DNA of 64,000 nt from Rhizobium hidalgonense (lineage in GTDB: Bacteria; Pseudomonadota; Alphaproteobacteria; Rhizobiales; Rhizobiaceae), in NCBI RefSeq assembly GCF_002914525.1, contig NZ_LODW01000044.1, positions 1-64,000 of the forward strand, read 5' to 3'. Within the stretch, counting starts at the first letter, position 1; the number at the start of each line of letters is the position of its first letter. Both the position numbers and the translations under genes were made by a program. The notes below the pieces were generated by a model that ran no database searches, was not told where the DNA came from, and saw only the letters and a program-made list of their open reading frames with translations. Shown one piece after another: positions 9,020 through 17,460 of this stretch.

Positions 9020-11275
9020 ATGGGACAAGAGATTTTGCCGCCCTCCGGCGGAGACGACGACAACATCCAACCGGTCGACCTCAAGGCGGCGCTCGAGCAG
9101 CGCTATCTCGCCTATGCGCTGTCGACCATCATGCACCGTGCTTTGCCCGATGTGCGCGACGGGCTGAAGCCTGTGCACCGCCGCATAGTCTATGCGATGA
9201 ACGAGATGGGGCTGCGGCCGACGTCGGCCTTCAGGAAATGCGCCAAGATCGTCGGCGAAGTGATGGGTAACTACCATCCGCACGGCGACCAGTCGATCTA
9301 CGACGCGCTTGCCCGTCTCGCTCAGGATTTCTCGCAGCGCTACACGCTGGTCAACGGCCAGGGCAATTTCGGCAATATCGACGGCGACAGCCCCGCCGCC
9401 ATGCGTTACACCGAATCGAAGATGACGGCGGTCTCCGAACTGCTGCTCGAGGGCATCGATCAGGATGCCGTCGATTTCCGCGATACCTACGACGAATCGA
9501 ATTCCGAACCGACCGTCCTTCCCGGCGCCTTCCCCAACCTGCTCGCCAACGGCTCCTCCGGGATCGCCGTCGGCATGGCGACCTCGATCCCGTCGCACAA
9601 TGCCCACGAGCTTTGCGACGCCGCGCTGCACCTGATCAAACATCCGGATGCCACCGTCGAAAAGCTCGTCGAATTCATTCCCGGGCCGGACTTCCCGACA
9701 GGCGGCATCATTATCGACAGCCGCGACAGCATCATCGAGAGCTACCGCACCGGCCGCGGCGGTTTCCGCGTCCGGGCGAAATGGCAGACGGAAGATCTCG
9801 GCCGCGGCGGCTACCAGATCGTCATCACCGAAATTCCCTTCCAGGTGCAGAAGTCGCGGCTGATCGAAAAGATCGCCGAGCTGCTGATCGCCCGCAAGCT
9901 GCCGCTCCTGGAAGACATTCGCGACGAATCGGCCGAGGACATCCGTGTCGTCCTGGTGCCGAAGACCCGCAGCGTCGATCCGACCATCCTGATGGAATCG
10001 ATGTTCAAGCTGACGGAGCTCGAAAGCCGCTTTCCGCTCAACATGAACGTGCTGTCCATGGGCCGCATCCCGCGGGTCATGGCGCTGAACGAAGTGCTGA
10101 AGGAGTGGCTGGATCACCGCCGCGAGGTGCTGCAGCGCCGCTCGCGTTTCCGCCTGGCCGCGATCGACAGGCGTCTCGAAATCCTCGGCGGTCTGCTGAT
10201 CGCCTACCTCAATATAGATGAAGTGATCCGGATCATCCGCGAGGAAGATGAGCCAAAGCCGGTCATGATGGCGCGCTGGGATCTGACAGACATTCAGGTC
10301 GAGGCTATCCTCAACATGCGGCTGCGCGCCCTGCGCAAGCTCGAAGAGTTCGAGATCCGCAAGGAATTCGACGAACTCACCAAGGAAAAGAGCGAGATCG
10401 AGGCGTTGCTCGCCTCCGATGACAAGCAGTGGCAGACGGTCGCCTGGGAAATCGGCGAAGTGAAGAAGAAGTTCGCCAAGGCGACCGAGGTCGGCCGCCG
10501 CCGCACCCAGTTTGCCGACGCACCCGAAGCCGACGAGGAAGCAATCCAGCAGGCGATGATCGAAAAGGAACCGATCACCGTCGTCATATCGGAAAAGGGC
10601 TGGATCCGCGCGCTGAAGGGCCACATCGCCGACACGGCGACGCTGACCTTCAAGGAAGGTGACGGCCTGAAGATAGCCTTCCCGGCGCAGACGACGGACA
10701 AGATCCTGATCGTCACCACAGGTGGCAAGGCCTTCACCCTCGGCGGCGACAAGCTGCCGGGCGGTCGCGGCCATGGCGAGCCGCTGCGCATCATCGTCGA
10801 CATGGATAACGACCAGGCGGTGCTGACCGCTTTCGTCCACGACCCCTCGCGCAAGCAGCTGATCGTCTCCACAGCCGGCAATGGCTTCGTCGTTGCGGAG
10901 GCGGAGCTGGTCGCCAATACCCGCAAGGGCAAGCAGATCATGAACGTCGCTCTGCCCGAGGAAACCCAGCTGCTGGTGCCGGTGGGTGGCGATCATGTCG
11001 CCGTCGTCGGCGAAAACCGCAAATTGCTGGTCTTCCCGCTGGCGCAGGTGCCGGAAATGTCGCGCGGCAAGGGCGTGCGTCTGCAGCGTTACAAGGATGG
11101 CGGCATCTCGGACGTCCGCTGCTTCGCGATATCAGACGGCCTCGTCTGGGAAGACAGCGCCGGCCGCACCTTCACGAAGAACAAGGACGAGCTTGCTGAG
11201 TGGCTGTCCGACCGCGCGACCGCCGGTCGCACTGTGCCGAAGGGCTTTCCGCGCAGCGGCAAATTCGCCGGTTAA
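9020..11275 (+). CDS. parC: DNA topoisomerase IV subunit A
   Basis: A 751-residue type IIA topoisomerase subunit that, with ParE, decatenates daughter chromosomes. The winged-helix/tower breakage-reunion domain fills roughly residues 20-480; the catalytic tyrosine is Y130 in AAMRYTES. The segment [13 protein letters not shown] (85-97) is the region where quinolone-resistance changes arise; here the positions equivalent to Ser80/Glu84 read S92/D95 or nearby. A C-terminal beta-pinwheel occupies about 500-740 and lacks an evident GyrA box, which favours ParC over GyrA. parE is not in the window. Confidence 0.95.
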   Translation: MGQEILPPSGGDDDNIQPVDLKAALEQRYLAYALSTIMHRALPDVRDGLKPVHRRIVYAMNEMGLRPTSAFRKCAKIVGEVMGNYHPHGDQSIYDALARLAQDFSQRYTLVNGQGNFGNIDGDSPAAMRYTESKMTAVSELLLEGIDQDAVDFRDTYDESNSEPTVLPGAFPNLLANGSSGIAVGMATSIPSHNAHELCDAALHLIKHPDATVEKLVEFIPGPDFPTGGIIIDSRDSIIESYRTGRGGFRVRAKWQTEDLGRGGYQIVITEIPFQVQKSRLIEKIAELLIARKLPLLEDIRDESAEDIRVVLVPKTRSVDPTILMESMFKLTELESRFPLNMNVLSMGRIPRVMALNEVLKEWLDHRREVLQRRSRFRLAAIDRRLEILGGLLIAYLNIDEVIRIIREEDEPKPVMMARWDLTDIQVEAILNMRLRALRKLEEFEIRKEFDELTKEKSEIEALLASDDKQWQTVAWEIGEVKKKFAKATEVGRRRTQFADAPEADEEAIQQAMIEKEPITVVISEKGWIRALKGHIADTATLTFKEGDGLKIAFPAQTTDKILIVTTGGKAFTLGGDKLPGGRGHGEPLRIIVDMDNDQAVLTAFVHDPSRKQLIVSTAGNGFVVAEAELVANTRKGKQIMNVALPEETQLLVPVGGDHVAVVGENRKLLVFPLAQVPEMSRGKGVRLQRYKDGGISDVRCFAISDGLVWEDSAGRTFTKNKDELAEWLSDRATAGRTVPKGFPRSGKFAG

Positions 11276-11469
11276 TGCATTTCGCCCGGACATATAATTC
11301 GGGGATACGCCATGCATAAAAATTCCGCGCTCGTCTCTTGGCGGGCGCCGGAACTTCTCTATCTCTTTGCTGTTACCCAAAAGAAGAGAAGGCCGATCCG
11401 TGGGCGGACGGAACGGCTGTGGCCCGTGCGCTTGGAGAAGGTGCGAGCCGTTTACCGGAGGAAAAATCG

Positions 11470-11928
11470 ATGCCCGCCAGCACCATCAAATTGCATGTCA
11501 GCCACACCTACAGGGTGCCGCCTGCTGTCGTGTACGACGCCTGGCTCAATCCTGAAATCGCCCGCCGCTTCCTGTTTGCCACCGATGACGGTCACGTCAT
11601 CCGCGCCGATATCGATCCGCATGTCGGCGGCCGTTTCTTCATCGTCGACCGCCGTCCCACCGGCGACGCCTTTCACCAGGGGGTCTTCCTGGAACTGAAG
11701 CGCCCGCAACGCATGGTCTTCAGTTTTTCCGTCGAGGACCATGATCACAATTGCGACCGCGTCGAAATCGACATCGAGCCGCTCGGCGGCGGCAGCCGCC
11801 TGACGCTGACCCACGAAATGTGTGCCGAATGGGCCGAACACGAGGAAAAGACCCGGCGAGGCTGGGCGCATGTGGTCGAAGGGCTTGGCAAGGAGCTGGA
11901 ACAGCAGCAGATGAAAGCTACCGGTTGA
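11470..11928 (+). CDS. SRPBCC (AHSA1-like) family protein
   Basis: A 152-residue protein with the START/Bet v1-like SRPBCC fold, AHSA1 (activator of Hsp90 ATPase homologue) branch: signature stretches are YRVPPAVVYDAWLNPEIARRFLF near the start, GGRFFIVDRR near 55 and LTLTHEM near 118. The frame is open from 11338, but ATG 11470 is chosen because a good ribosome site (CCGGAGG) precedes it and the fold starts there. Such proteins bind hydrophobic ligands; the ligand is unknown. It is often paired with an ArsR regulator, which is not seen here. Confidence 0.85.
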   Translation: MPASTIKLHVSHTYRVPPAVVYDAWLNPEIARRFLFATDDGHVIRADIDPHVGGRFFIVDRRPTGDAFHQGVFLELKRPQRMVFSFSVEDHDHNCDRVEIDIEPLGGGSRLTLTHEMCAEWAEHEEKTRRGWAHVVEGLGKELEQQQMKATG

Positions 11929-11988
11929 GAGGTGCGCTGAAATCGCGGAGGAAGCGGGCAGCACCTCCTTCGTCGATCTCGCCGGCTG

Positions 11989-12921
11989 CTACGACAAGCA
12001 CGAAGGTGTTGAGATTGGCGCCGGTCGTTGCAGGCGACAACATCGCCTCAGAAGAGTCGCTTGATGCTCTTCCCCCGCGTCATCCAAAGGGAATGCCCTC
12101 GCCACCAGGATGCCGCCGCCGACGAGTGTCATCGTCGCAGGCGTTTCGGCAAAGATCAGCCAGACCCAGATGGGCGCGAGCACCGTTTCCAGCAGATAGA
12201 ACATGCCGACTTCAGGCGCGGAAAGATAACGCGGCCCGGTCGCAAGGCACCAGAAGGCGACCGGCATCACGATGGCACCATTGAAAAGGATCCAGCCTGG
12301 ATGGGCGATGGCAAGCCCTGAGGGCAGGGCTTGCGCGAGGCCGAGCGCGGCCGGCAGGAGGGCGGCCAGCAGCGGCACGAAGCCCATTTCCCGGCGCGAG
12401 GCACGTCCGACCGTGATGGCTGCGGCAAGAATTAGCGCGCTGAGAAGCGCCATGGCGTCGCCAAAAACATGGCCGCTCGCAAGCCCTTCGCGCACGATCA
12501 GTCCAACGCCCACGACCATGGATAGCATGGCGATCAGCGTTGCTGCGGGTGGCTTCTCCTTGAGGAAAATCCAGCAAAGAAGCGCCCCAAACATCGGATT
12601 GAAGGCGACGATGAAGACGACATTGGCCGTGGTCGTATTGAAGACGGCCAGCACGAAGGTGAGGGACGAGATGCCGTAGAGCAGGCCGGCGAACACGCCG
12701 GCTCGCCCGGGAATGAGGATCGGCCATTTGCCCGAGGTAAGGCGCATCGCTCCAAGGATGACGAAGGTGGCGAGAACCGTTGCAGCGCTTCGCACTCCCA
12801 GGACCGACCAGATGTCGCCATCGCCAAGACGGACGAGCGGGATATCCATGGAAAGCGCCAGCCCGCCGATCGCCGTCAGCAGCAGACCCTTCCGATGATC
12901 GGAAAGAGCGGTGGGAGGCAT
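11989..12921 (-). CDS. EamA-family (DMT superfamily) transporter
   Basis: A 310-residue inner-membrane protein with about ten hydrophobic helices arranged as two EamA repeats (about 15-140 and 150-285), for example GLLLTAIGGLALSM, AGVFAGLLYGISSLTFVLAVFNTTTANVVFIVAFNPMFG and FYLLETVLAPIWVWLIFAETP. These are metabolite exporters or importers whose substrates cannot be predicted. The C-terminal tail after the last helix (about 35 residues, cysteine- and arginine-rich) does not look like a typical EamA end, so a frameshift or unusual 3' end near 12,000-12,100 is possible. Its ATG abuts the repeat element at 12922. Confidence 0.85.
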   Translation of the reverse strand: MPPTALSDHRKGLLLTAIGGLALSMDIPLVRLGDGDIWSVLGVRSAATVLATFVILGAMRLTSGKWPILIPGRAGVFAGLLYGISSLTFVLAVFNTTTANVVFIVAFNPMFGALLCWIFLKEKPPAATLIAMLSMVVGVGLIVREGLASGHVFGDAMALLSALILAAAITVGRASRREMGFVPLLAALLPAALGLAQALPSGLAIAHPGWILFNGAIVMPVAFWCLATGPRYLSAPEVGMFYLLETVLAPIWVWLIFAETPATMTLVGGGILVARAFPLDDAGEEHQATLLRRCCRLQRPAPISTPSCLS

Positions 12922-13196
12922 TTAGAGCCTTTCCTGGACAGATTGAAGTATTCTGCCGGAGCAGGTTTTCGTCAGGGCAAAGGCGATTGGCGACGGGCAT
13001 ACCCCGAGGTACGTCCGAGCCGATCGCCTTTGATCCTGGCGGAAAGATGCCCGGCCCTTCGGGTTGGCTGAAACGGGCCGGCTGATCGACCGGCCGGCTT
13101 GGCCGTAGAGCTTTGCTACGACGCGCGCCGGCCGGTCGACCGTCCGACTCCGTTTGAGCCAACAGAATGCTTCAATCTGACCAGGAAAGGCTCTAA
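12922..13196. repeat. composite palindromic element with 34-bp terminal inverted repeats
   Basis: The gap between the EamA gene and the transferase gene is filled by one element. Its ends (12922-12955 and 13163-13196) are inverted repeats differing at two of 34 positions, both starting TTAGAGCC when read inward. Inside are further palindromes: CAAAGGCGAT near 12977 against ATCGCCTTTG near 13023, and GGCCGG-rich stems at about 13045-13140. No transposase fits inside and no target duplication is evident. It resembles rhizobial mosaic intergenic elements or a MITE; the exact family name is not certain. Confidence 0.75.
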
Positions 13197-13969
13197 TCGT
13201 GGGGGCTTTCGGGCTTGGATGAGGGATCGAAACGTTCCCAGCCGCGCGGGGTCAGATGTTCCTGCGGCTGGAAGCGGGTCTTATAGTCCATTTTTCGCGA
13301 CCCTTGCACCCAGTAGCCGAGATAGACATGCGGCAGGCCCAGCGCTTTCGTGCGCCTGACATGGTCGAGAATCATGAAGGTGCCGAGTGACCGCCGCTCG
13401 AGATCGGGATTGAAGTAGGAATAGACCATCGACAGCCCGTCGCTCATCGTGTCGGTCAGCGCGGCACCAAGCAGTTCGCCCTTCGGCCGCTGCTCCAGTC
13501 CGGAGCCTTCTTCACGCCGGCGGTACTCGACGATTCGCGTGTTCACATGCGTGTCTTCCACCATGATCGCATAGTCGAGCACGGTCATGTCGGACATGCC
13601 GCCGTGCTGGTGGCGATAATCGAGATAGCGGCGGAAAAGCGAATATTGCTCGCTGGAAGGCTGGGCCGTGAATTCGGTGGCGATGACGTCGGAATTGGCG
13701 GCAAGCACCCGTTTCATCGATTTCGTCGGCTCGAACTCCTGGGCGAGAATTCTGACGGAAACGCAGGCGCGACAGGATTCGCAGGCCGGCCGGTAGGCGA
13801 TGTTCTGGGAGCGGCGGAAACCGCCCTGGGTCAGGATGTCGTTCATCTCGGCGGCGCGCGGGCCGACCAGATGGGTGAACACCTTACGCTCCATCTCATG
13901 CGGCAGATACGGACACGTAGCCGGGGCCGTCAGATAAAACTGCGGGGATGGCGTTGTCTGCGTATTCAT
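13193..13969 (-). CDS. bpt: aspartate/glutamate leucyltransferase (or arginyltransferase)
   Basis: A 258-residue aminoacyl-tRNA-protein transferase that adds Leu (Bpt) or Arg (Ate) to N-terminal acidic residues, marking proteins for ClpS/ClpAP degradation. The start at ATG 13969 ([23 protein letters not shown]) fits the family; the open frame upstream to 14017 does not. Conserved parts are [16 protein letters not shown], the cysteine cluster [11 protein letters not shown] and [15 protein letters not shown]. Alphaproteobacterial members group with Bpt, hence the symbol, but the choice of amino acid is inference. The stop codon TAG comes from the terminal repeat of the neighbouring element. Confidence 0.9.
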   Translation of the reverse strand: MNTQTTPSPQFYLTAPATCPYLPHEMERKVFTHLVGPRAAEMNDILTQGGFRRSQNIAYRPACESCRACVSVRILAQEFEPTKSMKRVLAANSDVIATEFTAQPSSEQYSLFRRYLDYRHQHGGMSDMTVLDYAIMVEDTHVNTRIVEYRRREEGSGLEQRPKGELLGAALTDTMSDGLSMVYSYFNPDLERRSLGTFMILDHVRRTKALGLPHVYLGYWVQGSRKMDYKTRFQPQEHLTPRGWERFDPSSKPESPHD

Positions 13970-14116
13970 CTGTCGCGGAAATTTCCTTGTCGAGATCGTG
14001 CCGTTTCTTGACAGCATGACCTAAGAATAAAAAACGTCAACAGCGGGGCGGTTCTCGCCCTTCATTTCGGTCTTCTAATTTTAGATATGGAGCGGCGGCG
14101 CTCCCGGGCAAAGAGA

Positions 14117-14144
14117 AAGCGGAGACTTTATTTCGTCTCCGCTT
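14117..14144 (-). terminator. hairpin terminator downstream of the RDD gene
   Basis: A 10-bp perfect stem (AAGCGGAGAC at 14117-14126, complement 14135-14144) with an 8-base loop. Read on the minus strand it is followed by a TCTCTTT tract, and it lies about 30 bases past the RDD stop. Confidence 0.7.
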
Positions 14145-14174
14145 AATGGTTTAGCCGTGGTCTCTATCCAACGC

Positions 14175-14633
14175 TCAGGCGGTGCGGACCGTCGCTGTGC
14201 CGACAAGCAGGTCGTGGATGAGACGGCTGCGCTCGGTAAACAGGCCGGCAAGCAGGATGAGCGGCGTCAGCACCGAGTTGAGGATCCAGAATAGCGCCAG
14301 ATGCACGATCGCCGTCAGGAAATCCATCGGCCGCCCATCGACGCGCACGATGGCGATCCCCATCGCGCGCATGCCGAGTGAGGCCTGGCTCCGCCCGCCG
14401 ACAGTCAGGCCGAAATAGATGCCGGCAACGATGACGAAGAGGGCAGGGTAGAGCAGGAAACCGAGCCCGAGCGTGACGATCGACAGAAAAAACAGCACGA
14501 TCCCCGCGGGGATGCAGAGCAGCAGGACGATCAGATAGTCGAGGATGAAGGCGAAGACACGGCGGCTCAACACGCCGCTATAGGCGCGCCAGTCCTCCGG
14601 TGCGGCATAAAGCGGATTGGGGTTGTAGCTCAT
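14175..14633 (-). CDS. RDD family membrane protein
   Basis: A 152-residue protein with three or four transmembrane helices (about 28-55, 55-80, 105-130). The RDD signature residues are seen in LSRRVFAFILDYL (R and D in helix 1) and RSRLIHDLLVG (D in the last segment). Function of most RDD proteins is unknown; some are Na+/H+ or osmoprotectant related. It lies 71 bases downstream of hemB on the same strand and may be expressed with it. Confidence 0.85.
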   Translation of the reverse strand: MSYNPNPLYAAPEDWRAYSGVLSRRVFAFILDYLIVLLLCIPAGIVLFFLSIVTLGLGFLLYPALFVIVAGIYFGLTVGGRSQASLGMRAMGIAIVRVDGRPMDFLTAIVHLALFWILNSVLTPLILLAGLFTERSRLIHDLLVGTATVRTA

Positions 14634-14704
14634 CTCAATCTCCTACGGAAAAGCGATGCCGCAGATATGGTATCGGCAGAACAAAATACAATATTCTGTC
14701 GGAA

Positions 14705-15718
14705 TCAGCGTTTGCCGAGAATTTTCGCCACCTCGACCGCGAAATAGGTGAGGATGCCGTCGCATCCCGCCCGCTTGAACGACAGCAGCGTTTCGAGCAT
14801 CGCCCGCTCGCCGTCGATCCAGCCGTTCATCGCCGCCGCCTTGATCTGGCTATATTCGCCGGAAACCTGGTAGGCGAAGGTCGGCAGGCCGAAAGCTTCC
14901 TTCATCCGCCAGCAGATGTCGAGATAGGGCAGGCCGGGCTTGACCATCAGCATGTCCGCGCCTTCCTCGACGTCGAGAGCGGCATCGCGGATCGCCTCGG
15001 TACCGTTGGCCGGGTCGATATAATAGGTCTTCTTGTCGCCTTTCAGCAGCCCGCCGGTCGAGATCGCCTCGCGATAGGGGCCGTAGAAGGCGGAGGCGAA
15101 TTTCGTCGCATAGCTCATGATGCCGACGCTCTGGTGACCTGCCGCATCGAGCGCCATGCGGATTGCGCCGATGCGCCCGTCCATCATCTCCGACGGCGCG
15201 ATGATATCGGCGCCGGCATCGGCCTGCATCACGGCGGCGCGGGCAACCTGGTCGACCGTCTCGTCGTTGACGATCTCGCCGTCTCTCAAGATGCCGTCGT
15301 GTCCGTGGCTGGTGAAGGGATCGAGCGCGACGTCGGTGATGACGCCGATATTGGGCACAGCCTTCTTGATCGCCACTGTTGCCTGATTGATCAGATTGTT
15401 GGCTTCGAGGCTGTTCGAGCCGGTCTCGTCGCGCAGTTCCATCTCGATGTTCGGAAAGGTTGCGAGTGCGGGAATTCCGAGGCCGGCGGCTTCCCGTGCC
15501 GCCTCGACCGCCTTGTCGATGCTCATGCGGTTGACGCCGGGCATAGCCTGGATCGGATCGACGATGCCGGAGCCGGGCACGATGAAGATCGGCCAGATCA
15601 GGTCGTCGACCGTCAGCCGGTTCTCCTGCACCAGCCGGCGTGTCCAATCCGCCTTGCGGTTGCGCCGCATCCGGCGATGGCCGGTGATGTCGTCGACGAG
15701 ATGCGTCCTATCCTGCAT
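14705..15718 (-). CDS. hemB: porphobilinogen synthase (delta-aminolevulinate dehydratase)
   Basis: A 337-residue enzyme condensing two 5-aminolevulinates to porphobilinogen in tetrapyrrole (haem) synthesis. The two Schiff-base lysines are visible in SYATKFASAFYGP (near 205) and LMVKPGLPYLD (near 258). The frame is open to an ATG at 15742, but ATG 15718 (MQDRTHLVDDITGHRR) matches the usual rhizobial N-terminus. The metal-site region (ALDPFTSHGHDG) has Asp/Thr in place of the cysteines of zinc enzymes, consistent with the Mg-dependent type in rhizobia. Confidence 0.95.
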   Translation of the reverse strand: MQDRTHLVDDITGHRRMRRNRKADWTRRLVQENRLTVDDLIWPIFIVPGSGIVDPIQAMPGVNRMSIDKAVEAAREAAGLGIPALATFPNIEMELRDETGSNSLEANNLINQATVAIKKAVPNIGVITDVALDPFTSHGHDGILRDGEIVNDETVDQVARAAVMQADAGADIIAPSEMMDGRIGAIRMALDAAGHQSVGIMSYATKFASAFYGPYREAISTGGLLKGDKKTYYIDPANGTEAIRDAALDVEEGADMLMVKPGLPYLDICWRMKEAFGLPTFAYQVSGEYSQIKAAAMNGWIDGERAMLETLLSFKRAGCDGILTYFAVEVAKILGKR

Positions 15719-15911
15719 GATATCTGCCCTGGCCCATTCCATTTATCGGAGCGCTCATTATCATGCCCCTCGAAAAATCCAAACCGGACGATCGGCCGCG
15801 GCGGAAAAACCTCAAGCGTCTAACCCGAAATTGATTTTCGGCGTTACGCGCCAACGCGATGTGATAGAGCGTCGTTAGCGCGTCGTCAGACGCACGGCGC
15901 TCTTCAAGAAG

Positions 15912-16376
15912 ATGCAACCCCGAACCGATGTCTGCGCTATGGAAACCGATTCCCCGACGATACCGAAACGCACGCTGGCGGATATCCTCTTCATTCTGTT
16001 CCTGAGACTGGTCGCCATATCCTGTTTCTGGTTCGGCCTGCAATATTGGGCGATGCTCGTCGGCTATTCGCTGGTCGGCGCCGGCCGCTTCGATCTTTTG
16101 AGCCTGCCGTGGAAGGTGGCGAGCACCAGTCTCGCCGTGCTTTTTCCTGTCGCTTCCCTCGGTCTTTGGCTCACTGTCTCCTGGGGGCCGGTCATCTGGG
16201 TGCTGGCCGCCGGCGGGCAAATCCTGATGTATGGATTGCTGCCCAATATTTTCGGGCCCAACAAACTGATCATCCTGCTGCATGTGATGGTCGCAGCCGT
16301 CTACTGGATTTTCCGCCTGCTGCTCTGGCTGGAAAAGCGCCGGCACCGCCGCCAGGTAAGTGTTGATTTACCCTGA
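15912..16376 (+). CDS. DUF6163-type integral membrane protein
   Basis: A 154-residue protein with four predicted transmembrane helices (about 20-48, 55-85, 88-110, 115-140) and a basic C-terminus (EKRRHRRQ). I recognise it as the small membrane protein commonly found just upstream of ldtR in Rhizobiales (DUF6163). No enzymatic motif is visible. An internal ATG at 15939 is an alternative start. It ends 128 bases before ldtR. Confidence 0.75.
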   Translation: MQPRTDVCAMETDSPTIPKRTLADILFILFLRLVAISCFWFGLQYWAMLVGYSLVGAGRFDLLSLPWKVASTSLAVLFPVASLGLWLTVSWGPVIWVLAAGGQILMYGLLPNIFGPNKLIILLHVMVAAVYWIFRLLLWLEKRRHRRQVSVDLP

Positions 16377-16405
16377 GACAACGTGGGGTTTCCAGTAAGG
16401 CTCCG

Positions 16406-16422
16406 TTAAGCCTGCGGTTTAA
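16406..16422. promoter_or_regulatory. candidate LdtR operator upstream of ldtR
   Basis: An imperfect palindrome TTAAGCC-TGC-GGTTTAA lies 83 bases before the ldtR ATG. A similar 7-3-7 palindrome lies in front of ldtP (17161-17177); both share TTAA at one end and CGGTTTA at the other. MarR-family proteins bind such dyads, so autoregulation is plausible but unproven. Confidence 0.35.
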
Positions 16423-16504
16423 GTCGAATTTTATATGTATTCGATAGGGTCTCACTCAAGGCGGGAAGAAAACACACCGCCAATCAAACAGTGAGGCAGT
16501 CAAT

Positions 16505-17020
16505 ATGAACACGAAAATTAAGCCGCAGGCGGTATCGAACTTCCGTGACCAGCAGGATCAGGGCATCCGTGATCTTTACATGGAATCCCTTCATCTTGTT
16601 GAACGTCTTCACCGTCGTCTTCTCGACGTCATCAAGGACGAGTTCGACCGTCAGGGTCGCAGCGACGTCAACGCCATCCAGGCGCTGCTCCTTTTCAACA
16701 TCGGCAATTCCGAGCTGACCGCCGGCGAGCTGCGCTCGCGTGGCTACTATCTCGGCTCCAACGTTTCCTACAACGTCAAGAAGCTGGTCGACCTCGGCTT
16801 CATCAACCACCAGCGCTCGCGCATCGACCGCCGCTCGGTCCGCATCAGCCTGACCGAAACCGGCCAGGACATCGCCGAAACGGTAGCCAAGCTCTACGAA
16901 CGCCACATCACCTCGATCGACAAGGTCGGCGGCATCGGCACCGACGAGTTCACCCAGATGAACAAGCTGCTCCAGCGCCTGGACCGCTTCTGGAACGACT
17001 CGATCATGTATCGCCTCTAA
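16505..17020 (+). CDS. ldtR: MarR-family transcriptional regulator LdtR
   Basis: A 171-residue MarR-family winged-helix regulator. It matches LdtR, described in Candidatus Liberibacter asiaticus and Sinorhizobium as an activator/regulator of an L,D-transpeptidase gene and osmotic tolerance. The DNA-binding part is about 50-110 (TAGELRSRGYYLGSNVSYNVKKL as recognition-helix region, then a wing with RSRIDRRSVRISLT). The downstream gene is the cognate L,D-transpeptidase, as in the described locus. ATG 16505 is preceded by GTGAGGCAG. Confidence 0.92.
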   Translation: MNTKIKPQAVSNFRDQQDQGIRDLYMESLHLVERLHRRLLDVIKDEFDRQGRSDVNAIQALLLFNIGNSELTAGELRSRGYYLGSNVSYNVKKLVDLGFINHQRSRIDRRSVRISLTETGQDIAETVAKLYERHITSIDKVGGIGTDEFTQMNKLLQRLDRFWNDSIMYRL

Positions 17021-17049
17021 GACCCTCGACCTCCTTTCAGGGTTGCAGA

Positions 17050-17079
17050 AAATCGGACGTGTCCCTGCACGTCCGATTT
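17050..17079 (+). terminator. terminator-like hairpin after ldtR
   Basis: AAATCGGACGTG (17050-17061) pairs perfectly with CACGTCCGATTT (17068-17079) across a 6-base loop, 30 bases past the ldtR stop. No T tract follows, so termination may be weak; transcript 3'-end protection is an alternative. Confidence 0.6.
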
Positions 17080-17160
17080 GCCGTTTGCTCTCCGTGGCAT
17101 CTTTGCAACGCAAGGCGGGCAAGCATTATCGCCCGTATCCAAGCCGTTTTTTAGCCGTTA

Positions 17161-17177
17161 TTAACCGGCACGGTTTA
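17161..17177. promoter_or_regulatory. candidate LdtR operator upstream of ldtP
   Basis: TTAACCG-GCA-CGGTTTA is a near-perfect 7-3-7 palindrome (one mismatched pair) 284 bases before the ldtP ATG. It resembles the dyad upstream of ldtR. The assignment to LdtR rests only on the shared pattern and the known regulatory link between the two genes. Confidence 0.4.
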
Positions 17178-17460
17178 GCCCGTCATATGGTTCGTTGTGT
17201 CGTGTTTCCGGTAGCCGGGTCATCCGTCTTCCGGCCCGATAACACGAATTGGCCATATTGGTGTGGCAGCGGAAGGCTTAACAACCGGCGCTTTCAACAG
17301 ACCGATCAATTGGTCAGCCTGTCGCATCGCAATCTTGTGATGGGGCAAGCGGAAAGTTTTGATGTGCCGGGACAACAAATGCACAGAGATCTGCGTTAGA
17401 GCGCTGTGATATCGCAAAGAGCCGCGGCTTCTCTTTTCGCCGCATTCAGTGGTTGGGACT

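Larger units (their letters stand above)
17021..17460. promoter_or_regulatory. ldtR-ldtP intergenic region
   Basis: This 440-base gap holds a 12-bp perfect hairpin at 17050-17079 just past ldtR, a candidate operator at 17161-17177, and a further weak dyad near 17305-17320 (GACCGATCAATTGGTC). The rest is non-coding by codon use. The ldtP promoter must lie here and its transcript probably has a long leader. Confidence 0.55.

Noticed and set aside
9011..10996. 661-codon minus-strand open frame opposite parC
   Set aside because: Antisense shadow of parC with the usual HLVQ/ADDV-rich composition and no ribosome site.
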